Shown piece by piece: positions 1-5,374 of a DNA stretch of 5,374 nt. Below the pieces are notes generated by a model. The model saw nothing but the letters and a program-made list of their open reading frames with translations. It ran no database searches and was not told the origin of the DNA. Source of the stretch: Bacillota bacterium. GTDB lineage: Bacteria > Bacillota_E > Symbiobacteriia > JAMDAP01. Every line of letters begins with the position of its first letter. Positions within the stretch are counted from its first letter, which is position 1. Position numbers and translations under genes: made by a program. The stretch covers positions 1-5,374 of the forward strand of contig JAMDAP010000002.1 in assembly GCA_023484675.1 (NCBI GenBank). Reading direction: 5' to 3'.

Positions 1-324
1 GGCGTTCATGCCCAGCAGGATGGCGGCGACGCAACCAGATATGGTAATCAGAGAACCTATAGACAGGTCTATACTTCCCATCAAAATGATAAACGTCCCG
101 CCCAGGGCAGCAACTAGGAGCACGGCTGACTGCCGCAGGATGTTAAAAAAGTTGGGAACACTTAAAAAGGCAGAGTTGCCAATGCCAAAGATGATGATCA
201 GCAGGACCAGGGCGATGAAGGGCAAGAACGTGGTCGCCTGTTTCCTGATGGTCAGGTCGTTCTTGTTGACCTTCTTGGGCCGCGGTGCTGCTGACTGTTC
301 GTCTAATGGCTCCCTGGTGCTCAT
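1..324 (-). CDS. RbsC-type sugar ABC transporter permease, N-terminal part (runs off left edge)
   Basis: This is the membrane-spanning subunit of a carbohydrate importer of the BPD_transp_2 (RbsC/XylH/AraH) family, which forms the channel that the ATPase and binding protein serve. The 108 visible codons start at ATG 322-324, with a GAAAGG ribosome-binding site at 333-338, 8 nt upstream. Residues 1-30 form a charged cytoplasmic tail. Residues 31-49 form a strongly hydrophobic first membrane segment. The following stretch (FLSVPNFFNILRQ, about 53-65) and the loop GSIDLSIGS (83-91) match the family's conserved N-terminal pattern, where GGIDLSVGS is usual. A second hydrophobic stretch covers about 66-82, and a third begins after 91. 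The gene starts 43 bp after the ATPase stop, so the two are almost certainly cotranscribed. The family is usually 310-350 aa, so about two thirds is missing here. The family call is secure; the sugar cannot be read from this fragment. Confidence 0.93.
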   Translation of the reverse strand, partial: MSTREPLDEQSAAPRPKKVNKNDLTIRKQATTFLPFIALVLLIIIFGIGNSAFLSVPNFFNILRQSAVLLVAALGGTFIILMGSIDLSIGSLITISGCVAAILLGMNA

Positions 325-367
325 AGAATCAACCTTTCTTCATTGTGATGGGATTTTGCGTGCAGGC

Positions 368-1900
368 TCAAACCATGAAGCTGACCAGTTCTACTTCCGA
401 CGGCTTGGCGCCCACCGCTGCAGACACCTCTTTCTTGATCAAGCCGTCCTTCATGACGATGATCCGGTTGCTCATCCCGATTAATTCTAAGAGGTCGTCA
501 GAAATGAGGATGATAGACATGTTCTGCCTGGAGACGAGCTGGCGAAGCAAACCGTAGATCTCTTCCTTGGCCCCCGCATCCACGCCCCGGGTCGGATTGT
601 CCAGAATCAGGATACTGGGGTTCCGGCACAACCACTTGGAGAGCAGCACCTTCTGCTGGTTCCCGCCGCTCAGCCCCAGGCACAGGGCGTTGATGCTGGG
701 GGTCTTTATACCCAGTTCAGCCACGTAATTCTCGGCTTCCGCACGTTCCTTGGCGACGTTCAGCAGGCCAAACACCTTGCCGAACACGTCCTTGATGCCC
801 GCCAGGCTGATATTCCAGGCAACGGAAAAATCGCAGATGATCCCTTCCAGGTTTCTCTCGGCTGGTATATACCCAATTCCTCTTTCAATCTGTTTGGTAA
901 AGGAGGAGTCGGAAACCAGCTCCCCGCGAAGATACAGGCTCCCGGCATCCCGCGTCTGCACACCGGCAATCGCCCTACCCAGTTCCGACTTGCCGGAGCC
1001 AAGCACCCCCCCGATGCCGAGGATTTCACCCTGCTTCAACTCCAGGTTTATGTCCGAAAAACACCCTTTCCGGGTGAAGTTTTCAACCCGCAGGACGACC
1101 TCATCGCCGGGTGGCAGTTGCTCGTATTCCTTGTAGTAATCCTCGTCCCTCTCCCGGCCAACCATCAGCTTGTGCAACGTTGCCTCGTCGCACGTTTGGG
1201 GGTCGTCTATCATGGCCACTACCTGGCCGTCTTTGAAAACATAAATGCGGTCGCTCAATTCCAGCAGCTCGGTCAATCGGTGGGAAACGAAGATGAAGGA
1301 GCCCTTGGATTTGAGGCTCCGGATAATATCGAAGAAAACCCTGATCTGCTCGCTGGTCAACGCGCTGGTGGGCTCATCCAGCAGAATCAGCGGTTTCTCA
1401 ATTCCCAGCAGTTTGGACAGGGAACAGGCCTTGGCGATTTCGATTATCTGCCTGACCGAGAAATCGTATCTTTCAGTGGGAGCAGCCGGGTCGATGTTGC
1501 ACCCCAGAGATTTCAATTCCTCCCTGGTTTTGGCGATCATGCTCTTCTTGTCCAGCATGAATCCGTACCTGGTGAACAGTTCCTCGTGCGAAAGCAGTAT
1601 GTTCTCAAAAACGGGTATGTTGGGGACTAGGGCCTGTTCCTGGTACACCCGGGACACCCCGGCCAAGGTGGCCTCCCGGTAGTTGGCTGGCTTGAACGCC
1701 TTCCCCAGGAACCTGACCCCGCCCCTGTCGGCGGTGCAGATGCCGCTCAGGATGTTCAGGAAGGTCGATTTCCCTGCCCCGTTTTCACCGATCAGCCCTA
1801 CTATCTCGTTCTCGTAGACGTGCAGATTGATGTCGTTCAGTGCCTGGACACCGGGAAAAGCTTTGCAGATGCCGTGCACTTCAAGCATCCTGGTTGGCAC
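368..1900 (-). CDS. Sugar ABC transporter ATPase with two nucleotide-binding domains (RbsA/MglA-like)
   Basis: This is the cytoplasmic energy-coupling subunit of a carbohydrate importer, with two fused ABC domains. I choose the GTG at 1898-1900 (510 aa, usual family length of about 500). It has a GGGGG ribosome-binding site 6 nt upstream, and homology begins at once (MLEVHGICKAFPGV). The frame stays open to a TTG at 1993 but that extension looks non-coding. Domain 1 has Walker A GENGAGKST (38-46), Q-loop Gln87, signature region FSVRQ (147-151), Walker B LILLDEP (Asp175, Glu176) and H-loop His207. Domain 2 has Walker A GVLGSGKSE (298-306), a perfect signature LSGGNQQKV (410-418) and Walker B ILILDNP, where Asn435 stands in place of the catalytic Glu. 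Asp468 occupies the H-loop His position. One composite ATP site therefore looks intact and the other degenerate. The gene lies between the binding-protein and permease genes in one operon. Confidence 0.95.
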   Translation of the reverse strand: MPTRMLEVHGICKAFPGVQALNDINLHVYENEIVGLIGENGAGKSTFLNILSGICTADRGGVRFLGKAFKPANYREATLAGVSRVYQEQALVPNIPVFENILLSHEELFTRYGFMLDKKSMIAKTREELKSLGCNIDPAAPTERYDFSVRQIIEIAKACSLSKLLGIEKPLILLDEPTSALTSEQIRVFFDIIRSLKSKGSFIFVSHRLTELLELSDRIYVFKDGQVVAMIDDPQTCDEATLHKLMVGRERDEDYYKEYEQLPPGDEVVLRVENFTRKGCFSDINLELKQGEILGIGGVLGSGKSELGRAIAGVQTRDAGSLYLRGELVSDSSFTKQIERGIGYIPAERNLEGIICDFSVAWNISLAGIKDVFGKVFGLLNVAKERAEAENYVAELGIKTPSINALCLGLSGGNQQKVLLSKWLCRNPSILILDNPTRGVDAGAKEEIYGLLRQLVSRQNMSIILISDDLLELIGMSNRIIVMKDGLIKKEVSAAVGAKPSEVELVSFMV

Positions 1901-1906
1901 GTTTAT

Positions 1907-1911
1907 CCCCC
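1907..1911 (-). promoter_or_regulatory. Ribosome-binding site that sets the ATPase GTG start
   Basis: Read on the minus strand, a run of five G (within GGCGGGGGAT) sits 6 nt before the GTG at 1898-1900. The next in-frame start, ATG at 1886-1888, has only AGG directly abutting it, and the upstream TTG at 1991-1993 has no well-spaced purine tract. This supports translation from GTG, giving a protein that begins VPTRMLEVHG in genomic code, with fMet at residue 1. Confidence 0.6.
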
Positions 1912-1946
1912 GCCCTCGCGCTATCAAATACCGCCTTAATATGGAG

Positions 1947-1987
1947 GGGAAGGTTTCCACAGTAAAGCTTGCCTGCGGAAACCTCCC
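1947..1987 (-). repeat. Inverted repeat (possible mRNA hairpin) between binding-protein and ATPase genes
   Basis: On the plus strand AGGTTTCC (1951-1958) is matched by its exact reverse complement GGAAACCT (1977-1984). The stem can be extended outward by GGG (1947-1949) with CCC (1985-1987) across a single bulged A at 1950. It can be extended inward by CAG (1960-1962) with CTG (1973-1975) across one mismatch. That leaves a 10-nt loop. No T-tract follows in the transcribed direction, so it is not an ordinary intrinsic terminator. Its place, just downstream of a binding-protein gene, fits an RNA stabilising or processing stem that lets that protein be made in excess over the membrane components. 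The pairing is seen directly; the role is inference. Confidence 0.5.
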
Positions 1988-2043
1988 GTGCAATGTCGGT
2001 CGGCCAAAAGCTCCTACCTAGGTTCCGGTGAAGCCGGCTTTAT

Positions 2044-3402
2044 TTAGAACGGCTTCTTCTTCCAGTGATCCGCATACAGTCTCTTGATGCTCTCGAACTC
2101 GCCTTTATCCTTGGCTTCCTGCACCTGAGGAGGCAATCCCTTGAAATTGGCAGGCTTCTTCATGGGAGCCCAAAGCTCGTTGGGATCCATCGGGTAGACC
2201 TCGTTCTGCGGATCCCAGTCATTTGGATGCAGCACCTTGGACATCAGTTCCCAGTCATAGGGCAAGATCTTGTTCTCAATAAACGTCTTGTAGTAGGAAT
2301 CAACATTCTTCTTGGTGATGTTGATAGTCCCCGTCCACATCATCCGTTCGGGAACAGAAGGCTTCCAACCGTTGGCGGCGTCGAAGGCCGCTACCGCGCT
2401 GTAACCCGCCTGCCACTGGGGAATAGAGGAGTTGGTGCCGGTCATTCTCCCTTCCTTGATCCGGTCCAGGGCCTCCTTGCTGCCGTCAATGCCAACAATG
2501 GGAACTCCCTTGATCCCGTGGTCCTCCAGGGCGCTGAGGGCCCCCAGGGCACAGCCGTCGTTCTGGCCGAAAACGCCTTCGATCTGCTTGTGCTTGGAGA
2601 TCAAGTCCTCCATCACTTTCCGGGAGTCGATGCGGTTCCATCGGCCATTCTGCCTTTCAATGAGCTTGATGTTGGGGTACTCCTTCAGGGCCAGGTCCAC
2701 CCCCATGGTGCGCATCAAGTCCGGGGTGTTGCCCGGGATACCGGTAATGTGGATCAGGTTGCCCTTCCCGCCCATGGCGTCAAACAGGATCTTGGCCATG
2801 TCGTAGGCAGCCTTGAGACCGGGCGGCAGGAAGAAGCTCACATAGTAGTCCCCGCCTTCGATGGGGTGGAACCAGTCCGGGCTCTCCCAGGTTACCGTGA
2901 AGTGGGCCTGGTACTGCTTGGCGATTTCACAGACCCGCGGGATGGGGGATGGGTCGGGTGGCCCCAGGAAGAATACCTTTACTCCCTGCACGGCCTTGTT
3001 TTCAAACTGTGAGATCAGTTGCTCGGCCTTGAACTCACAGGCGTAGCGCTCGTAGTTCATCCCCAGCGCCTTGACGCACTGCTCGGCCCCCACGCTCCAG
3101 TCGGCATAATAGTCGTTGTCCAGGCTGGTGAAGATGGTCACCATGGGGCTACCCTTTTTGATAATCAGGCCCGAAGCCCCTCCGGGTGCCACCCCGCCGG
3201 CAGTTGAACCTCCACCTGAGGATCCAGGCTTGCCCTCATTATTGGAACCGCAGCCCCAGAGCATGGTGCTACCCAGTGCCGCCGTTGCAGCAACCATTGA
3301 CGTGTACTTGACAAAGAGCCGCCGGTCAATCTTTACGGTCTTGATCTTGTCGATGAAGTCTTCCTTTTCTTCATTGCCCTTATTGATATCCTCGTTCCCC
3401 AT
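2044..3402 (-). CDS. Sugar-type ABC substrate-binding lipoprotein with Tat-like signal and long C-terminal extension
   Basis: This is the extracytoplasmic solute receptor of the importer encoded downstream. ATG at 3400-3402 follows a GGGGGAGG ribosome-binding site (3409-3416), 6 nt away. The 452-aa product has a charged n-region (1-25), a twin-arginine-like motif DRRLFVK (26-32), a hydrophobic stretch (33-49) and a lipobox-like LWGC with Cys51 as the predicted lipid anchor. A Gly/Ser-rich tether follows (about 52-78). The core (about 87-345) is a periplasmic-binding-protein type I fold of the Peripla_BP_4 (RbsB-like) class. Family hallmarks include GQNDGCALGALSAL (279-292) and VGIDGSKEALDRIKEGRMTG (303-322). 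Family members are usually 310-360 aa. This one is longer because of the lipoprotein leader and an aromatic-rich tail (about 375-452) containing HPNDWDPQNEVYPMDP. The ligand is unknown; ribose-like, other pentose or hexose, or a modified sugar are all possible. Confidence 0.95.
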   Translation of the reverse strand: MGNEDINKGNEEKEDFIDKIKTVKIDRRLFVKYTSMVAATAALGSTMLWGCGSNNEGKPGSSGGGSTAGGVAPGGASGLIIKKGSPMVTIFTSLDNDYYADWSVGAEQCVKALGMNYERYACEFKAEQLISQFENKAVQGVKVFFLGPPDPSPIPRVCEIAKQYQAHFTVTWESPDWFHPIEGGDYYVSFFLPPGLKAAYDMAKILFDAMGGKGNLIHITGIPGNTPDLMRTMGVDLALKEYPNIKLIERQNGRWNRIDSRKVMEDLISKHKQIEGVFGQNDGCALGALSALEDHGIKGVPIVGIDGSKEALDRIKEGRMTGTNSSIPQWQAGYSAVAAFDAANGWKPSVPERMMWTGTINITKKNVDSYYKTFIENKILPYDWELMSKVLHPNDWDPQNEVYPMDPNELWAPMKKPANFKGLPPQVQEAKDKGEFESIKRLYADHWKKKPF

Positions 3403-3408
3403 TGCTTG

Positions 3409-3416
3409 CCTCCCCC
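3409..3416 (-). promoter_or_regulatory. Strong Shine-Dalgarno of the binding-protein gene
   Basis: GGGGGAGG on the minus strand lies 6 nt before ATG 3400-3402. It is the best-matched ribosome-binding site in the window, which fits the high expression expected of a binding protein relative to its transporter. The rest of the 129-bp gap to the transketolase stop holds no convincing -35/-10 pair or terminator that I can see. Confidence 0.65.
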
Positions 3417-3531
3417 TTAATTCTGCTGATGTCCACTACCCAAGAAGCCGACACGCAAAACCATTAGACCCCGGTAGCCATCCTGGAAACCCACAATCTC
3501 TGCTTTTCCCTGAAGTCCTACCCCCCTCCTT

Positions 3532-4515
3532 TCACATTCTTCCATGCCTTGCCGGCATTCCGGTGACAATCTCCTCCTTCAGGCCCAGCAGGTCATTTAC
3601 CCGCCGGACGATATTCTCGGTGTTCAGTCCGTATTTTGCCTCCAGCTCACTGTTGGGTCCTGATTCCCCGAAGGTATCCATGATGCCCACGCGCCGGACC
3701 GGTGTCGGCCAGGTTTCCGCCAGAGATTCCGCCACCAGCGATCCCAGTCCTCCGATGATGCTGTGGTTCTCCACAGTCACCACGGCGCCGGTCCTCCTGG
3801 CAGACTGGCAGATAACGTCGGGATCAAAGGGTTTAAAGGTGGGAACGTGAATCACTGTGGCGCTGACGCCCTGTCTTTCGAGTACGGCAGCTGCCTCCAG
3901 CGCCTTGTGGGTGGTGTATCCCTGGCCGATAATGGTTACGTCCTTCCCCTCCCGGAAGGCGACCGGCTTGGCGAGCTCAAACCGGTGGCTTTCGCTGAAG
4001 ACCACGGGGACGGGGTCGCGCGTAGTTCGCAGGTAAACGGGGCCGTCGTAGTCGATGGCAAAGGCCACCATCTGCCTGGCTTCCACGGCATCTGCCGGCT
4101 CCAAGACCACCATGTTGGGCATGGCTCGCATCACCGCGATGTCCATTACCGACTGGTGCGTTTTCCCAGTCTTCCCGGTGAACAGGCCGGCGTAGGCTCC
4201 CATGATCTTTACGTTCAGTTTAGGCTGGGCCACGGAGACCCTGATCTGGTCGGTGGCCCGCTTGGCTGCGAAACAGGCGAACGTGCTGGTGAAGGGGATG
4301 AACCCCATGGCGGCCAATCCGGCGGCAACCCCTACCATGTTCTGCTCAGCAATGCCCATCTGGAAGAACCGATGGGGGAATCTATCCTGGAACTTGTTCA
4401 CCCTGGTGGAAGAGGCCAGGTCAGCATCCAGCACCAAAAGGTCACTGTTGGAGGCCCCGAAATCCAGCAAGGCCTCGGCCACCGCGTCCCGGACCGATTT
4501 CTTTTCGTCTACCAC
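3532..4515 (-). CDS. Transketolase C-terminal subunit (Pyr and C-terminal domains)
   Basis: This is the second half of a two-gene transketolase, a thiamine-diphosphate enzyme that moves a two-carbon ketol unit between sugars in the cytoplasm. It starts at GTG 4513-4515 (327 aa, family about 310-330); no other start codon exists in frame upstream. The pyrimidine-binding domain carries MGIAEQNM with catalytic Glu57 (53-60), then TSTFACFAAKRATDQIR (76-92), THQSVMD (119-125) and IAVMRAMPN (126-134). The C-terminal domain includes TVENHSIIGGLGSLVAESLA and GIMDTFGESG. By eye, the phosphate-contacting Arg9, Ser36 and Arg166 are kept. Tyr108 and Thr116 occupy positions that are His and Asp in E. coli or yeast transketolase (the segment reads AGLFTGKTGKTHQ rather than a GEDGxTHQ form). 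The partner gene ends 178 bp upstream. Specialised split transketolases such as apulose-4-phosphate transketolase (AptAB) or sulfofructose transketolase (SqwGH) are alternatives to a housekeeping role. Confidence 0.94.
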   Translation of the reverse strand: MVDEKKSVRDAVAEALLDFGASNSDLLVLDADLASSTRVNKFQDRFPHRFFQMGIAEQNMVGVAAGLAAMGFIPFTSTFACFAAKRATDQIRVSVAQPKLNVKIMGAYAGLFTGKTGKTHQSVMDIAVMRAMPNMVVLEPADAVEARQMVAFAIDYDGPVYLRTTRDPVPVVFSESHRFELAKPVAFREGKDVTIIGQGYTTHKALEAAAVLERQGVSATVIHVPTFKPFDPDVICQSARRTGAVVTVENHSIIGGLGSLVAESLAETWPTPVRRVGIMDTFGESGPNSELEAKYGLNTENIVRRVNDLLGLKEEIVTGMPARHGRM

Positions 4516-4524
4516 TTCTGGTCG

Positions 4525-4532
4525 CCACCCTC
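4525..4532 (-). promoter_or_regulatory. Modest ribosome-binding site deciding the GTG start of the transketolase C-subunit
   Basis: GAGGGTGG on the minus strand ends 9 nt before GTG 4513-4515. The match is imperfect and the GAGGG core is rather far away (12 nt). The reading frame stays open upstream to a TAG at 4642-4644 but contains no ATG, GTG or TTG, and the conserved segment begins within ten residues of this GTG. The start therefore stands by exclusion. Confidence 0.45.
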
Positions 4533-4568
4533 TATCTGACTTGAAAAAATTATCCCCTGCGAAACCGC

Positions 4569-4628
4569 CTACCGCGTACCCGTTTGCTTGGCGTTGCCGC
4601 GGATCTCGCTCAGGCTCTCTTGGAGCAT
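4569..4628 (-). CDS. Possible 19-codon micro-ORF between the two transketolase genes
   Basis: ATG 4626-4628 opens a frame ending in TAG 4569-4571, with the predicted peptide MLQESLSEIRGNAKQTGTR. A good Shine-Dalgarno, GGGAGG (4637-4642), lies 8 nt upstream and matches the anti-SD better than the site of the transketolase C-subunit that follows. I recognise no family. It ends 53 nt before the next GTG, so it could be a leader or coupling peptide, a chance ORF, or the relic of an older N-terminus. The C-subunit frame also runs open through this interval but has no start codon. The ribosome-binding site and the frame are visible; translation is inference. Confidence 0.3.
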   Translation of the reverse strand: MLQESLSEIRGNAKQTGTR

Positions 4629-4693
4629 AGCGGCTTCCTCCCTACCGACTGCCGGGGTGTAAGCGAGGCGTTGCTGCCAGCAGGTTGATTATG

Positions 4694-5374
4694 TCAATTC
4701 AATTCTTTAAGCGCCTGAATCAGCTGTTGGTTATCGATGCCCCCGGAGTGCCAGGCCACCTGGTTTTCCATGAACGAAACACCCTTGCCCTTGATGGTGG
4801 CGGCCAGGATGGCTGTTGGTTTTTCGCCTGCCTTGGCCTGTTCCAGAGCCGGGATAATTTCCTGGAATTCGTGCCCGTTGACTGCGATCACATCCCATCC
4901 AAAAGCCTGCCACTTCTCGCCCAGCGGCTTCAATGGCATGGTTTCTTCGGTGCTGCCCGCCAGCTGCAGGGCATTGAGGTCGACGATGGCAGTCAGGTTG
5001 GCCACCTTATACTTGCTGGCGGCCATAGCCGCTTCCCAGACCTGTCCCTCCTGCAGTTCTCCGTCTCCCAGCAGCACCCACACGTGCAGCTGCCTACCCC
5101 TCAGCCCGCTTCCTAGGGCCATTCCCAGGCCGACGGACAAGCCCTGCCCCAAAGAGCCGCTGGACATGTCCACACCCGGAGTCGTCCGCATGCAGGGGTG
5201 CCCCTGGAGCCTCGAATTGATCTGGTCGAAAGTAAGCAGCTCGTCCGGCAGCAGGAACCCCCTGGCGGCCAGAGTAGCGTAGAGTGCCGGCGCGGCGTGC
5301 CCTTTGGAGAGGATGAAGCGGTCCCGCCCGGGCCAATCGGGCTGATCGGGCCGGATGCGCATCACCTTGAAGTA
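4694..5374 (-). CDS. Transketolase N-terminal subunit (ThDP-binding half), 5' end outside window
   Basis: This is the thiamine-diphosphate-binding half of a split transketolase and partner of the downstream C-subunit. The frame is open through the right edge: residues YFKV precede MRIRPDQPDWPGRDRF, a well-known internal block, so a start at the GTG or ATG near 5360-5365 would be wrong. 226 residues are visible of an expected 270-280, so about 50 N-terminal residues are missing. In visible numbering the landmarks are SKGHA (His26), GHPCM (His59), TPGVDMSSGSLGQGLSVGLG (65-84) and the ThDP/Mg motif GDG (103-105) ending at Asn134 in IVDLN. KGKGVSFMEN and WHSG lie near the C-terminus. These His residues correspond by eye to E. 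coli TktA His66, His100 and His261, which line the active site. The subunit is catalytic only with its partner. The stop TGA is at 4694-4696. Confidence 0.94.
   Translation of the reverse strand, partial: YFKVMRIRPDQPDWPGRDRFILSKGHAAPALYATLAARGFLLPDELLTFDQINSRLQGHPCMRTTPGVDMSSGSLGQGLSVGLGMALGSGLRGRQLHVWVLLGDGELQEGQVWEAAMAASKYKVANLTAIVDLNALQLAGSTEETMPLKPLGEKWQAFGWDVIAVNGHEFQEIIPALEQAKAGEKPTAILAATIKGKGVSFMENQVAWHSGGIDNQQLIQALKELN

Noticed and set aside
1901..1993. Extended ATPase N-terminus starting at TTG 1991-1993 (541 aa)
   Set aside because: The added 31 residues have no family counterpart, include the inverted repeat, and lack a well-spaced ribosome-binding site; GTG 1898-1900 fits better.
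2065..3012. Long open reading frame (about 315 codons) on the plus strand opposite the binding-protein gene
   Set aside because: It lies wholly antisense to a clear gene, its product has no recognisable domain pattern, and its openness follows from the G/C-rich third positions of the real gene.
3518..3531. AAAGGAGGGGGG right after the transketolase C-subunit stop, a very strong Shine-Dalgarno look-alike
   Set aside because: No ATG, GTG or TTG lies 4-14 nt downstream, and the nearest frames are only a few codons long, so no gene can be assigned to it.
3763..4539. Open plus-strand frame (about 258 codons) opposite the transketolase C-subunit
   Set aside because: It is an antisense shadow of a strongly conserved enzyme, with low-complexity Gly/His/Val-rich translation and no ribosome-binding site worth noting.
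4541..4558. GATAAT followed by six T on the minus strand, resembling a -10 box or a terminator tail
   Set aside because: No -35 hexamer at the right spacing and no stable GC-rich stem directly before the T run; only a 3-bp GCG/CGC pairing is visible.
4672..4682. Short dyad TGCTGCCAGCA in the transketolase intergenic gap as a possible operator
   Set aside because: The half-sites are only 5 bp, it occurs once, and it matches no operator family I can name.
4684..4700. Perfect TTGACA hexamer (minus strand) overlapping the stop of the transketolase N-subunit
   Set aside because: No TATAAT-like sequence is found 16-18 nt downstream (the sequence there is around GCAACG), so it is probably chance.

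Overview
This window looks like one stretch of a bacterial carbohydrate-use operon. All supported genes lie on the minus strand, so transcription runs from the right edge to the left. In that order they are: the N-terminal half of a split transketolase (its 5' end is outside the window), a possible 19-codon micro-ORF, the C-terminal half of the transketolase, a sugar-type ABC substrate-binding lipoprotein, a duplicated-domain (RbsA/MglA-type) ABC ATPase, and the first 108 codons of an RbsC-type permease that runs off the left edge.

The organism is probably a Bacillota/Clostridia member of the Peptococcaceae or Moorella kind. The reasons are a GC content that looks like the mid-50s %, G-rich Shine-Dalgarno sequences, frequent GTG starts, a split two-gene transketolase and a lipoprotein-anchored binding protein. 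This is inference, and a Chloroflexota or other thermophile source is not excluded. I see no sign of phage, transposon, CRISPR, tRNA or rRNA.

Region by region: 4694-5374 transketolase N-subunit; 4516-4693 an unusually long 178-bp gap between subunit genes, with a small ORF behind a good ribosome-binding site; 3532-4515 transketolase C-subunit; 3403-3531 a gap with no clear promoter; 2044-3402 binding protein; 1901-2043 a gap with an inverted repeat; 368-1900 ATPase; 325-367 short gap; 1-324 permease start.

Working model: the binding protein captures a sugar or sugar-like compound, the ATPase and permease import it, and the transketolase transfers a two-carbon ketol unit during its breakdown. 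Two residues in the C-subunit that normally contact substrate in classical transketolases (the phosphate-site His and the stereochemistry-determining Asp) appear replaced by Tyr and Thr. This raises the possibility of a non-standard substrate. Any kinase, isomerase or regulator would lie outside the window, so the substrate cannot be named from here.
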